A stretch of 64,000 nt of DNA, taken from contig NC_092364.1 of assembly GCF_030848805.1 (NCBI RefSeq), positions 17,775,447 through 17,839,446 on the forward strand, written 5' to 3'. The stretch is from Temnothorax longispinosus. Lineage: Eukaryota > Arthropoda > Insecta > Hymenoptera > Formicidae. Of the stretch, positions 48,009-62,400 are shown piece after piece (position 1 is the first letter of the stretch; each line of letters begins with the position of its first letter). Both the position numbers and the translations under genes were made by a program. Below the pieces are notes generated by a model. The model did no database searches and was not told the DNA's origin. It saw nothing but the letters and a program-made list of their open reading frames with translations.

Positions 48009-51000
48009 GGGCGTCGCGACGCCCGCGCTTTTTCGGTTCGTGGACACGTGTCGACGTTCGGGCGGCCGACGTCCCTGCGACCTTCTACATCCCTGATAAC
48101 GGGGGCTGTTCGCAAGCAACCGCCTGGATGCTTCGTCTTATCGAAAGCTCTCCGGGATCGCGAGCTTTTCCTCCCTTTTTCCTTTCGTCGCCGAAAGGCG
48201 ATCGGTGTCGCGTCGCCGAAGACGTCGGGTGGCCACCGCGATACCCACCCGAGACGTCGGGGAAAAAAAACCTGCCGTTCCCATCCTGTCCCTCCCCCCC
48301 TCCTGTCGAAACAACCGATACACGCATACAGTTGCGCCTACGCACATGCACACGCGAGCGATCGCACGTGCATTCGCGAATGCTCCGCGCTTTCGTTACG
48401 TTTTATTATTGGCAGTCGGCCCGATATAACCACGCGTACTCTCCTGATAGAGCGTCGCAACGCCAACGAGCCGACGCCCCTAATTCCGATACACCCTCAT
48501 AAAAACTGTATCGGGTGATGCGCGTGACAAGGTGATTCTCAGATAGTCGGCAATATAAAGTTCCATGTTTTCACATCGTCCTAATTAGGAATCCTTTCGT
48601 TCCACTCGCATACGCACAACATGATGTATATATATCCTTCGAGTTCTCATTGCGATGATAAACATTTTCTATGTACGTAGAGTATATAAAAAAGAATTAA
48701 AGTCACATAATTTCAGATTATATCTCTTATCGCAGTAGAAAATTTCTATTTCCAACGAATAAATTAGTATGCGTAGTTTCACGCAATCTCATATCGGGGG
48801 TAATAACGTACATTTATTCCTTTTATGCACACGGTAATTCAAACTAGTATGAAACATGGTCATTTTCTTATCCCGAATATCCAACTAATCTTGTAATATT
48901 GTAATTTAGAAATAAAAGATAATAAATATCTATCCACATTAGTTAAGCCTTTCTATTGAATTCTTTCTACTCTTTCGCTAAAAGAATCAAATGTGATGCA
49001 TATTTTATTCAATTTCGCTTTAAATTTTCTATAAATAAATAGAGTATTTTAATTGTTTAAATATTTATAATAAAATTTTATACACATTTTTGTAGGAAAT
49101 TTAACACACTTTAACATTTATTATACATATAAATTCTACTAAATGCAATTATTATGCAATAGAATATGAATTAAAAAAAGATTAAAGACTTTTCTATTCA
49201 TTGTATATGAATAGATGTATCTATTATCTATATCATGATTAAAAAAGACAGAAATGGACTTATTCTCTTTTTAAATTTTACAAATATTCATATTCGCTTT
49301 CGGAAAATATCAATGGAGTCGATGAGGAAATTGCTGTTCATCTTGAATATATATCTTTTCATGCAAGCTTTATACACGTTCCTATATTGTCATGCTTTCC
49401 GGAACCCGGCGCTTAACCGATCAACCTATTCCGTAGACTCCGGCGGCAAGTAGATACGGACGTGCTGGGGTCGGACGGCGACGCCGGAACGCCGTCGCGG
49501 TCTGATGGGCGCCTGGTGCAGCGTCGGCTCGCGACCCGACCTGCGACACCGTCCACGCCACAGGTGTGCCGTCGCGACGCCCGTCGCCGTCCCGCCCGTC
49601 GCGACGGCCACCCGCGACGTCGTCCGTTCGCGACGTCGGTCAGCCAGCGGACCGTGCGAACGACGTCGACGACGTCGGCCTCCGAAGGCGGACGACGAAT
49701 CAACGACGGCAACTGCCCACCTGTCGCTCATCGCTTGTCGCGACTCGGTCGCAACGAGTTTTCCGACGCGGCCAGCATGAATACCGAGGAGCTTCATCGG
49801 GGCGTCGTCGCGTCGTGATGCCCGGCGTCATCCACGTTGGCGACAGCGCCCCGTGGCGCCAGTCCTCGGGCGTCGCGACGCTGGCGTCGCGACGCGGAGC
49901 AGGAGAACACGATGCGTGGAAACGGCCCGCCGTTGACCGATCACTCGTTGACTGTCATCACTTGTGAATCTGGCATCTGACATTGAATGCTTGCGCTTTT
50001 ATCCCATGTCAGTCCTTTAACTTCGATGGTTAATGAATTATTGGTCCTAGATGAAGTTATATTTGATTTAGCTATATGTTCTAATAAAAATTTTAATATC
50101 AAGAAACACAACTTATATTTTAAAAGTATTACTGAAATATACACTCAAATCATAAATTGTGTAACACTTGTAAAAATTCTGTAACAGAATATAGAAATTA
50201 TATTGTTTAAAAAACTAGCTAGTTGGGTTATATTAAAGCATGTGGCTGATTAAGAAGTTAAAGTTTGATATATTGTAATAAACAATGTATACGAGAAGAA
50301 CTTTTGATAATTGTAATTTGAAACCGATCATGTGAGCGCGCGCTTCAGTTGTCTAACATTATCTATTGTTTTTACTGTCTATACTTAAATTTCTTACTTA
50401 AACTCTTTGCTGTTTAAGGATGGTAATAATTTTAATCCTGCTCTAATTATCAACTAACATGTAGCATACTGAAGTAATTTATTCTTGGTTATATATATAT
50501 GATAAGTTCCGTGTTACGGATAATAAATAAAGTGTTTTTAATATCAAGGAATAAAAAATATAAAATAAAAAACTTTTTATATAGCCTGTCAATTTCAATA
50601 AAATATCATACTTTTGGTTTCTACTGTCCGAGAGATACAATACATTATAATATATTATCTGTGTTACATTATCTGAACGATTACACGCGTAATCGCGTTT
50701 CGATGAGCAGCGGTCAACGTCGTCGGAGCGTCAGTTGTTACGCTTGTACCACTCGACGAGCGCCCCTGAGAAAGCTCTGCGGCGCCCTAGCGTCGCGACG
50801 CTCTACCCGGCGAGCATGACGCGCGCGCGCGGCGTCGTGCCAGCGTCCGGCGGCCAAGCCACGGACCCGACGACGTCTGACGGAGCTGCTCGTCAAACGG
50901 AAGACGTCGTCTGACGTACCACCGTGCCAGGAACGCATGCACGTGCAGGAAGTTTACGAGCTTTCCGCTGGGAGCTTCCCGGGTAACGCCGGGGCGTCGC

Positions 51001-51202
51001 GACGCCCGGCCGCCCGGTCGCGGTCCGCTAGCCGTCGGCCGGGCGTCGGAGGCCGCGCCGCGACGTCCTCCGGAGCCAGGAGAACAACAGGCGTCGAAAG
51101 GACGCCGACGTCTCCTACGACGTGTCGCGACGGGCGTCGTTGCGGCGAGAAATCGTGCCGGGGAAGCATAGGCAGAGTGGAGCTGGCAGGCGTCGCGACG
51201 CC
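48009..51202. repeat. GC islands carrying ten GTCGCGAC palindromes
   Basis: GC-rich blocks (about 47.93-48.5, 49.44-49.95 and 50.7-51.26 kb) alternate with very AT-rich DNA. GTCGCGAC starts at 48013, 49571, 49598, 49737, 49872, 49886, 50791, 50996, 51124 and 51192. Six of these lie in GCGTCGCGACGC, and two (48009-48024, 50992-51007) extend to the 16-bp palindrome GGGCGTCGCGACGCCC. Many long ORFs cross the blocks in several frames because GTCG-rich DNA lacks stops. I see no real CDS. Confidence 0.8.
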
Positions 51203-54200
51203 CGGGGTTAATTTTAGAATCCCCCCGAGATCCCTACCACGCGGGTGAACTGGGGGATGGAAATAGATTGGAACGCCTCCGGGGCGCGCACGCGTGCTTG
51301 GCACGACGAAACTTCGATCGATGTGGTCGACGAGAATAGCTTCCACGCGTTAGCGTAATCCGGGGGCGTAATATATAACACATAATACATGCTAAGCTGT
51401 CGAGTAAATTATTCAGTTATTCTAACGTAATTCATTTGTAATTCATTTATGACATAAGTTTCTTTCGATGTGCTTTGTGTTCTTTAACTTTATATCATCA
51501 TTAAAACATTAACACAATCGTGAATATTATATTCTCAATGCCTTATTCTTGTTATATATAATATATATATATATAACATTTTTTCTTATTAAAAGATTAT
51601 TTCCATGTATAGTTTATAATATTGTAATAAAAACGTAAGAAACAATAATCTTAAGGTATAGAACATGTAATGCTGTTATATTTCCGTATATGATATTTGT
51701 AAAATAATAATGTAATAAATAGTAATAAATAGAGCTTATAATTTATGCAGCATATACGCGATATTCATGATCAGCCCCACTCGAAAACTTAAGAGAGCTT
51801 TTCATTGACATCAGCATACTAGGACTGCATAACGGAAGGCAGCACGACGGAAGCTTCTCTATTATAGTAGTAGAACAGTATTTACGGAGCTTTCCGACGG
51901 TCGCCCGACGTCCCGACGCCGTAGCAGGAAATCATATCGCGTCGCCATTGCAGCAATGTGATTTTAAGCTGACATACATACGAACACCAAAGTAACTTGA
52001 TCGGCAAAAAAACGACACCGTATTAAATTTAATAGCGTGACTCGGCTCGTTGAAATCGATACATGCAAGTGAAAAAGGAAAACCCGTGATCCGCCAACCA
52101 ATATGTTGTCAATATATATGACACGCAAACGGCGTAACTGAACTAATGTAGCTCACGGCAAAACCAATTTTACGTTCGCCGTATAGATATATAAATATAT
52201 AAATCAAATTTAAAAAAATGCAGCTTCAACAATCCGGAATGAAAAATGAGTCACGATCAAGGTAAAAAGCAAGTTCAATTCCAGATGACTGAAGACTAAT
52301 TGTTGATCAAACGCACCCATCGCACGACGACGTGAACGAGCATCTATTGCATAACGAAACTAATTCTATTACATCGCACCCGCGCGAGGACACAGGACGC
52401 GAAATGAATAGTGAGTGATTCCATGCGGAACGGAACATAAAATAAATACATTATCGACTATCGATGTACATGTACGTACGCATGCACGCGAACTCCGGGT
52501 GCGCCTCGCGCTTGTTCTCTCTTTCTCTCGCGATCGTTTTAACACGCTCTCTCAATGAGCAACATCCGACCGAATCAATTTCCGGTAATCCGCGGCCGGT
52601 GGCATGTGCGATTCTTTTATCGTCGCGACACGGTGAAAAACGCTCCTCTGCCGAGGTCGCTTTCGGTAGCGTGACCGTCGGCCACCGCTCCTTTTTGTCG
52701 TTCCGCGCCGGAACGCGATCGCGAACGAGCAAGCGCGGCACGTAAAACCTTTTTGTCGATCACGTTAATGCTCGTGATTAAAGGCGTACGTATGCCGCGT
52801 AGTGGCAATGTCAGCAGAAATGCCATTTGCAAACGGCAAATCCGCATACGGGATTAAGGTGACACAAGAAGATACTGCCGCTCGCGCATTACGTTCCGTT
52901 GCTCTTTTGTGGAGCACCGAGGAGAACCGGTTGCAAAACAGAAAAAATAATAAAACACGCTCGTGACTTGTAAGGAATATAATATAGTCGAAATCGCGCC
53001 TCTAGAATGGCGGTGCCGTCGATATGTGAAAACGATGCCGACTTAAAAAAATTATCCTTGAGATATCACCGCGCCAATGGGGCGTACGAGGTCCCTGCTG
53101 CGACGGACTTGCGTGCCGAAAGTCCACCGTCGTCAAATGTACACGTATCACGTTGAGACTTGCGATACCAAACGAGGTATTACACCAATCAACTGTTAAC
53201 CGTTGAAAATTGATAACTTCATTTGAATAATTACACAGGGTTGTTCAAAGAAGGCGGACTAACAGGATAAATAAAAGTAAGTGAGATTTTGACGTAGCAC
53301 TTAAACGTGATTAAAGGAAATCAAGGTCCATTCTATTTCCCGAACACCACTGAATAACACTGCGACTCTTCAATGTCACGTGATTTTAATTTCCACTAAT
53401 AGTTTGCGCCGTGACATTTTTGTATCACGTCGACAAGTATTACGTGTAACTGATTTTTAATGCATTGACCACGCGGAAATGCTCCAATGACAGTATCACG
53501 CGATAAATAGCATATCAAGTAAAACGAGCATCGTAAGAGGTAATCTTAATTCCCTGAAATACTTGAAATACTTGAAATATCGACCCGAGAATTTTTTAAA
53601 TGAAACTTGTCGTCGGTCCAGTCTTCTTTGCATTTTACGGGCGCGTACGCACAGCCGATGCCGAGTCGTTTGATGAATGGCCGCATAAATCAGTTAAACG
53701 CATGTTTAATTCGTCGCATATATATCGGACAACGACCAGAAACGTATATATACGCCTGGCGAGGCACGATATAGATAAGATGCACCCTGGCGCAGGCACC
53801 TTGTGCTCGCAACTTGAGGACCAGCGCAAATCTGCATACGATCGGATCTTTTAATTAATCGGCGGTCGCGCGCGTCGTACAGTCGTAAAACGGGACGTTG
53901 CATTAATCGTTTAATATAATACATAATAATTGGCGCGGCAAATGGGCGCGAGCGCGACGAGGAAACGTTTTTAAAAGAAACGCGCGCGCCTCGGGCAGAT
54001 AAGCTCTCCGTCGACAAGCGTGCCGTATAATGAAGACATCGATATCTCCACAAATATAGCGCCACGCGTTGTAGCTGTCGCGGATCGTTCCGAAAGAAGA
54101 TTATGAGGCTCGTTAAGCATGCGCGTTAAGAGGCCGCCGCCACCGCTGAAATTTGAAAACGGGCCACATTAATAAATTATCAAATTGCGATTATCAGTCG

Positions 54201-57200
54201 AGAACGTGTTTCGTGCAACGGTTCCTCGTCGCGCATTCTGGCAAAGCGCCGGCCAAATCGTAATTCCGTGTTATGCGAGCACTTTAGCTCCTATAATGTG
54301 ATTTTATGAGAATTTAATGTGCCGTTCGAGTTAACGATTGATCGCATTAACACTCCGCTGGTCCCTTGCACATTTCAGATAAATGTTTCCGTTATTTTTT
54401 ATATAGATATATTAACGCTTTATCTAATTATACTATTCAAGAGTCTTAATAAATGTCTGCGTTGTCACAATTAATCTAAAAATGTTAAATATTATTGTTA
54501 TTATTAATAGATAGATTTAAAATACATTAAATAAAGTTAATTAATTAATTTTTTTCCCTCTTTTTTACATCAGTCGTTTCAATAATAATATAAAATTATC
54601 TAAAATATTTTCTCTCTAACGATTCACACTCTCTTCTTTAACGATTTACACTCTGAACTCGAGCTGCAATGAAAATTGTATACGCCGCGTTTAGTAAATA
54701 TTTTTTTGTGCCGCGAAAACCACAGAGTGAACGAGAATTGCATGCCTTTGCTCAGTCTACATACCACTTTAACTCAATTTGCAGAAAATTACTAATTGCG
54801 CACCTGCACTGCGGACCTTATTACACAACCCGCCGGCAATCAGGTCCACCTGATTCGCGTACTCGAGGTACGCTGAGTGAATGTAAGACTCCCCGATGTC
54901 GGTAGCCGGCATTAATTAACGCAGATTATCAAGCACGGACAACCGATAAATTTCACCTCATCTCTCGGCAGCGTGCTTAACACGACGCACAAAAGCATTG
55001 AATCTCAGTGAAAGACCACGCCGGTATAACATGGCCGCCACGGAGGCGAACGCACGAAGGGCGGCGCGCTCGGTCCTCAATTTTCAATCTATTACCGAAG
55101 ATGAAATCTCTCCAAGTCAAGGCAGGTAACGGCTCGCTTACCGGCGCAGATTATCGAGCCCCTGTGGCCGATAAAATTCGCCGCGCTTTCAGTAGCGTCC
55201 TTATTACGTGGCACAAAGCCACGTTGGATCCCCACCCCCCCCGATGGAGCCCTGGTCCTGCATCCGTTAACATGGCGACTATAGGACACGTGGAGGCAGC
55301 GTTTTAATGAAGGTTCTCCCTTCCTTCGCGCGAGATATACGCAGTCAGGCTAACGCGGTGCGCATTCTACCCGGCGGCGAAAAAATAAATAAAAATCCGC
55401 GGACGGCGGATGGGGGCGGCGAGAGGCGAGGAAGCGAGGAGTAAAAAATTAGCAGCGCGTTTCGAGCTGAGCAATAATTCCGGAGGCGCGTGTTATTCGC
55501 GGCGGGCCGCCGTTTTCTTTTTAGAAATTTATGAGCGCAACGACTCTCGCACGGCCGCCGCAAGGTAAATTTAACGTGAAAAAAAAAGATTGAAAAAAAA
55601 GAGCGAGAGAGAAGAGAAGAAAAGAAGGAAGGGATGGAGGGGAAAGGATCAATGTCTGAAGCTTGCCTGGTAAGCGGGCACTCGCCAGGAAAGGCGAAGG
55701 ACAGAAAACGACGAAGGCGAACATCCGCGCCGACTTGCAGATTTAAAGGTCGCAAGAAGGCGCGCAAGAAACGGGAATAACGATCGGCTCCAAGTTGTAG
55801 TCGCGCCGAAACTTCTTGCGCGCAATATAAAATAAAAATCACGGCCACGTGCACCGCCGCAGTTCGCGGACTGTCACTTCTTATGCGCCCGTTTGCAATC
55901 GTGGCTCGTGATTTTATCCTTCGCGAAAAGGTTCTACGTAACGCCACGCGGCGATTATTCTCGCGATGGGCGGAATGCGAACGCGCAATCGGCTTCCATT
56001 TCTGTAAACGATAATGGAAATTAAAGCAATTGGCGTCATTAGTAATGTGTTGTACAATCGTGCGGCAGTAATTTCTTTTTCTGCGCATCGGAGGTTCGAG
56101 CGAAAGGCATATATTACCGTGCACATGGCGGAAGTGCAGTATCATGTTATTTCGAGAGATCGTGATTTCAGAACGTGGCCGTGATTCTTATTACCCGGGT
56201 GTCCCGACGCAGTTGAAATGCGACGAGAGATCGTTAACCCGCTTTTTGTCCATCTTCATAAAGCACTTTGCTGCACGACTCGATATTCTCCTTTCGTCAT
56301 ATCACTCCTTATTGCCATATTTAACGTAAAATGTCATTTATGTGTCAATAACAACCAATTATTATACCAATTTTCCAATATCAATATCAATTCCCAATAT
56401 CAATTTTCAAGCCGACAAATTAGCTTAAGGTTAAATTAATCTTGCGATCATTTTTAAGATTTATTTTATCTTCTAATAATTTCTATTTACATACCTACGT
56501 GAAGTATACTCTGTGTCTGGTATATTTGTGTTTATAGCATCAAAAATATGAATAACTTGGTCAAAATTATACTATACTTTAAATTTCCTTCAAGGAGTAC
56601 ACGTTCAAATACGTGACGAGTAAACTATGATTAAGCATAAACTGCGCAGTAGCTCACTCGTTTCCTCGCCGTTAATGATGATAATAACGCCGAGTAGAAA
56701 CGACGAAACAGCGGCCAGAGGTAAAAATAGAAGCACGAATGACGGTGATAATAATGATGAAGATGAACGCGGGAAAAGAGAAAGGGACCGGAGTCGGACG
56801 ACGTGATGCCGAAGCCCCAATGCGTCTCAAAGTCGAACAAATAGAAAACAAAGGTGCAGTGTGTGGAAAGGGGGAGGGGGCATGGAGGAGGGAGGCAAGG
56901 GGCCCGAGGAGGAAAAAAGAGGGGCAAAAGGTGGACGAGAGGCCTGAAAGATTCCGAACGATTGACCAATCCCAACGAAGGGACGATCGTGGAGGTGTGG
57001 TACGATCCCTTGACGCGAACCTCTCTTGTTTCGCCCCGACCAATCGCGATATGGCGGTGATCTGGGCCCGTTTCTCGGGGCTTCAATTGCGCAACGTACT
57101 CTCGCACAGTATCGCAATAGTTTACCGCCTACAGTAAGGAAAAAATGCTAGCGTACTTGAATGAACGTCGCACCGAAGATAACGAATCGTAAATACGCGA

Positions 57201-57234
57201 CACAAGTTCATAATAATATAAAAATATAAATTTA

Positions 57235-57375
57235 ATGTCCATTTCCACTAATGCAGATTAGCTTTAACCTTGGTTTAAATTACTTTTTATCTTTTTCTGA
57301 TTTTTAAAACTAGAAAAAGATAAAAAGTAAGTTAAACCAAGATTAAAGTTAATCTGCATTGGTAGAAATAGACAT
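57235..57375. mobile_element. Hairpin MITE, about 140 bp
   Basis: The left arm begins ATGTCCATTTCCACTAATGC and the right arm ends GCATTGGTAGAAATAGACAT. The arms pair over about 60 bp each, including TACTTTTTATCTTTTTCT with AGAAAAAGATAAAAAGTA, around a short loop near 57300. It has no ORF. A second, decayed copy lies at 23594-23709. Confidence 0.85.
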
Positions 57376-58263
57376 AAATGTATTATATTTATTGTATCGA
57401 TTATCAACATTCTAAAATTAAACACTTTTAAAATCTCAATTCTATTAGGATTTTAAAACTAAAAATTTCGTCGGTACAGGAAAATTCTGTATGAATAGAA
57501 AATTGATAAAAAATGATTGAATTGGGTAATTACAAGCAAAGCGAATTTCTCAATTATTCATTAGTGATAAATATAAATATAAGGTAATATCCGAGATTCA
57601 CAAAGTGTAGCATGAGTATTTACGTCCTTTAAAAAGCAGTCGCAAAACACATATCGTTTCCTTGGCGTGTCACCAATATCGAGACAAAAATCCGTCTCAC
57701 AGTTTCGAAAGCAGCAACCCCCGCCATTCACTTTCTCCCGTTGTAAAAGGGGCCCTAATTTTGTTGCGCGCTGGTCCCGCCCATATTCTCCCGTGTCTTC
57801 TCTTCACTCGTTCATCGTTTTACATTATGCACTTTACGCGGTGCACCTGTACACTATGAGCCCCCGAGAGCACACAATGCCACTTGTCCCGACGTGCTAC
57901 CCTCACATGGCGTTAACAGACGACAATGGCACCCGAGGGTTATACCAGATTTTCCCTACTCTGCGCCAACGAATTGTAATGCTTTATTTTAAAAAAAGAA
58001 AGAAGAAGGGTCACCTATATACAAAAGAGTAGCTATAAAGCTGCGTCTAAAAAAGGAACGAGAGTTTTACAATACAAATGTATCTGCATACGACTTGAGC
58101 AACTTGACAATTACACGACACAATTCATTATTTTAGTATATTCTTTTTATTAAGACAGATGCCTTCGATATGCATAATTATATAAAATGCAAAGCGAGAG
58201 AGAGACCGAAATCTACGCAAATACAGATTAGATTATTAAATTTAAGACTTACTTAACAGAAAT

Positions 58264-58286
58264 CTCTCTCTCTCTCTCTCTCTCTT
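58264..58286. repeat. (CT)n microsatellite
   Basis: About eleven TC/CT units. Confidence 0.95.
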
Positions 58287-59248
58287 TCTTTCGATAAATT
58301 GATTTCCGCTAGAAATTTGATAAAAAATGCAACAGTTACATATTCATTAGAGACGAATGTTACATGTTTGCAAATAATAATAAAAATAGAATATTAAATA
58401 TAAATCGAAATAAAAAAAAGCATACTTTATATTAAATACTTCAATGCTTTCGCTACAACTCGACATCTCAGACGAAATGATTTTTCTGTTGCACGATTGC
58501 AGAGAAACATCGTCGAAGGATTGGATTTCACTGTCAAAAAGGAACATCGAAATTTCGCAAGAGAAACGAATAATGTATCATGTTAAGACAGGCGAGAATT
58601 GCATTTATATGGTTATTATTATAACTGATTGTGAGACGGGCAAGCGTATATTTATTATTTTATTATCGTAATTAAGGTACAATATTGCCGACATATATGG
58701 GCATATTAATTATATATGAAGTAGCGAAGATGTACATATATGCACACCGTGGTGTTCTCAAAATCGATTTATTAAAGAGATCATTAAAGAAAAGAAATCA
58801 ATAAACAGATCGGAACACGATAAATGACGTATAATTATAGAGAATAATATAATCAGTGTGGATAAGAAATCATTTATTCATAATATGTCTTGGAAAAAAT
58901 CTTTTCTTTAAAAGACATTCCTACATTCTCTGGACGATCCATCACGATTAGTCGGACGGATCCATGCATGCATCGAGTATTTTTCCACTCTTTCTTTGCT
59001 ATCACGCGACACTCTTCGGATATCGACAAGTCGTGTTCGTCGAAGATTGTGTGCACGTAAAGTGTATCTCTCTCGTGGCAGACCGAAAATATCTAAAAAT
59101 AAATAAGCGTGCCCGGCCCCCTGCTCCGTACCCGCGGTGCACACGTGTGCCGTCGGTGGTGAGAGGGTCAAAGACGGAGCGGGGAAAAGAAGGGGGTTTC
59201 GGAGAGGCAAGACGAACAGAGGAAAGATGAGGCGAACGTGAGTCTCGG

Positions 59249-59271
59249 CGTGGGAATAAGCGGCAGGTGCG
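59249..59271 (+). promoter_or_regulatory. Composite motif, copy 2
   Basis: CGTGGGAA, 7 bp (TAAGCGG), then CAGGTGCG, in a GC-rich block (about 59.1-59.5 kb) with no recognisable gene. Confidence 0.4.
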
Positions 59272-59499
59272 CGACGGCGCTACCGGGGAGCCACTTGTGG
59301 GGGCACAATTCCCCCTACGGGCCCTCTCGGTGGGCCCATTCTCTCCCCCTTCGCCCCCTCGAAGTGGTGCCCCTGTCCAGGATCCCAAAGTACAACACGG
59401 GCCCCACTTCGAGCAGCACTGTATATAGAGTAATCAGAAAGTATTGCACGTGTAAAGTCGATCGGTCCCGATCGAGAGCGAGCCGGTCGATAACCTCGC

Positions 59500-62400
59500 A
59501 GGTCCCCTCACCGAGGCCCGAATGGTGAATCATAAACGCGGATGAACACCGGTGATAGGTGACGAGACAATAGCGATGGCGACGGCGAGGATGGAGAAAG
59601 AAGCAAACAGGAAGGAGAGATAGGGTGTACATTGAAAATGCAGAAAAATAGTCTAAAGCAAAAGGTTTCGCAGATGCAGTTCACTCAGAATTGAGAAGAA
59701 AAGGGGATAATTGAATAGATGGAAAAATGAGAAATAGGGTGCAATCGCACGCGTGGGACTGCTTAGTAAAATAAGACAATAATTCTTCAATAATAAAAGA
59801 ATGATTAATGTTAAAAATAAAATTATTATAAAATGCTTATTGATATATTAATTAATTTTATCTATTACTTATAGCAAATTATTATGTCATATAATATTCT
59901 ATAATAATTAAGTAATAATTAATCACGGCCATTTTTTCGCCTTTGCCCACAGTCGTAGAAGATATTAATGATATAATGTATTTTATAATGCTATTTGATA
60001 TAAATCCCGATCATCTATTAATATGTTACCCTCAAATTTTCGCGTAGAATGACGTAAGATAAGTTAATAATGCAAAAAAAATCTTTACTCAACAATGCGC
60101 GGAATTATTATCGTAAAAGAAAAGAACGGATACTCACGTATCGCGGTCGTGTCGCCCGTTATGTCTCATGTTTGCTAATTCTTAAATGTCTACTTTGTGC
60201 ACAGGTGCGTATTCATCTCGCATTCTCGGTTCTCCCCTTCACCCTCCTTTTTCCCCGCGTTCTTTTTCTCCCCTCATCGGTGGCGTTCACATTGATACGA
60301 TGCGGGCGCAAATTCTCTCGATTTCTTTCGCGAACGCCTCTCGTACAAGGCGCGACGATATAGGGATGGCCGAAAGGACGGGGCGAGGTCAAGGCTACTA
60401 AGGGGTACGGGCGGAGGAGCCTTTTAACAAGAGGGCATCAGGTGCGGGACGCGTTCTCGAGTCTCAAGGTAGAATTTAATTGTTGGCGTAAATTTCGCGG
60501 CGAAGGACGTATCCATACGTTTCTGAATGTATGCTGAACCGCCAAGGTCGTCGTCGCTTAAAGAACGCCGCTCGGAGAGTATATCGGAAAACAAATGGTG
60601 ATATCTGGCTGGTATATGACTCTTAAGTGCCGCTGCGATAACAATCGTTGATATTGGCCGTTATGTCTACGAGTTGCAGCCGAAGATGCGACTTATTCGC
60701 GCGGAGCTGAAAAAATCGCGGATATATTATAAGAGGCAAAACATCGCGATATATAGCAATTAATGTCTAACAGCGTTAGCGTGACAATTTGTAGTAATGT
60801 TACTCGTAGATGAAACGCACAGCGCAATTATTACTACATCTGGCGCCATCAGAAAAACAAGCGGTTGCACGGAAAATATTAATGAGTGGTATCCATCTTC
60901 TGTCGAGTTCGATTAAACTCACAAAGCGTAATTAAAGACTTGAAATAAGTAAATTGTGCAATTTATTAAAATCATACATTGACTGTAATTAAGATTTCTG
61001 ACAAGCATTTATAACAATTAATTGCAGAAAATGTCATGGCTAATTTCAGCAGAAACCTTGTGGACCTTGTGGTGAATTAAATATTGTATAAAGTTTGATT
61101 AAATTTGTTATTCAAGTAATAGCAACAAATGTATAAAAATATAAATAATTAATCAAGCACAATTCAAATTCGTGTTATAATTTTTTACAAATCGATTAAA
61201 AGCAGATAAATTTTGAAGATCATCCATGATACGACTCGTATTTCAATTAATTTGCAATCGAAAGGATGACAATTATGACAATTGAGAAAAACAATTAACC
61301 TAGAAAAAAATTAATCTCTTATAATAAAGCAGATATTTACTATTCCAACTATTGCCCGCGAGCTTTAATGTAGCTACCCCATAACAGTCTCTGTTATTGT
61401 ACCTGTTTTAAATCCTGCTTTCAGACTTTGCGACTCCGTTTATTTATGTTTTTTTATAAGCGCGTATTTCGTGCATCGATGCGAATCGATTCGACAATTT
61501 CGCCACCGAGATCCATCGAATAACTCGTTCTGCTCAGTGACATTAAGATACACAGGCCATTTCGGCGGACGACGCCAATGATATAATCAACGCGATCGCG
61601 GTACCGCGGCGGGTAAATTCATTCTGCGTCTCACGAGCTTTGCATTTACACGGTGCTCATTAAAATTCAGTTTTATTTGAAGTAAAAGGAGATTGAAAAG
61701 GAACGTAATATGTTTCATTTCAAGAAGACGATGCGGCAGCTTCGATAAATATCCGTCGCCGCCTGTGGTACATATAAACCGCGATGCGGATTAAAACAGA
61801 TAAAAACGGTCGGTCGGGTCCTCCATCGCGTGTTCCGAAATGCAGATAGACGCGAGGGAACGCGTACGCTCGTTAATCGACTTAATATACAGCTGTGGTC
61901 GGCAAAATAACGCCATTCTCGATCTTCGCGTTGAATTTCGCGAACGCGAAAGCGTGTCGCATGGGACGCGCGTTACACTTTAAGCGGATGAGTTATCGCG
62001 TTGTCCCCGCGACGGTAATCGATCGTGGATTTTACGGTGCGATAAACTCGATGATTTGCCTCCGCTGCATTCCTGCCAACTTTTTTCTTTGTACAATAAA
62101 AGAATCACAATTCAAGTGTGCATCAAGCGATTTTTTAATCTGATATTACCGAATGGGCTCGCGAATGCGGTTGAATGTGCGTTCACATTTTAGAGAACTT
62201 CTTTTAGAGTAATAAAAAGTAGTGACAAGTGAACTCAAATAAAGTCTAACACGACCTAACGACCTAACACGATTATATTAACTATAGTAGGTATGTATAG
62301 AATGCACCCTTAACTTTATATGATTTAAAAAAAGTATACAATTCTGTGTCGGGACACTATCATATTTTCTCTTGGTAAATTCTAATAATATCTTATAATA

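Larger units (their letters stand above)
51260..59200. other. Non-coding stretch
   Basis: AT-rich DNA at 51.4-51.8 kb contains a TA-dinucleotide run near 51556-51572. A 10-bp unit repeated about three times lies near 53556-53580. Purine- or pyrimidine-biased blocks at 55.5-55.7 and 56.7-57.0 kb produce long spurious ORFs. The hairpin MITE at 57235-57375 and the CT microsatellite at 58264-58286 are listed separately. Confidence 0.45.

Noticed and set aside
49426..49967. Multiple long overlapping ORFs in the GC island
   Set aside because: Stops are rare in GTCG-rich DNA, all frames are open together, and the peptides are Arg/Ala/Thr/Ser repeats.
55345..56145. Minus-strand open frame of 266 codons
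   Set aside because: It runs through purine-biased low-complexity DNA, giving Ser/Phe/Leu/Arg-rich sequence with overlapping open frames and no domain.
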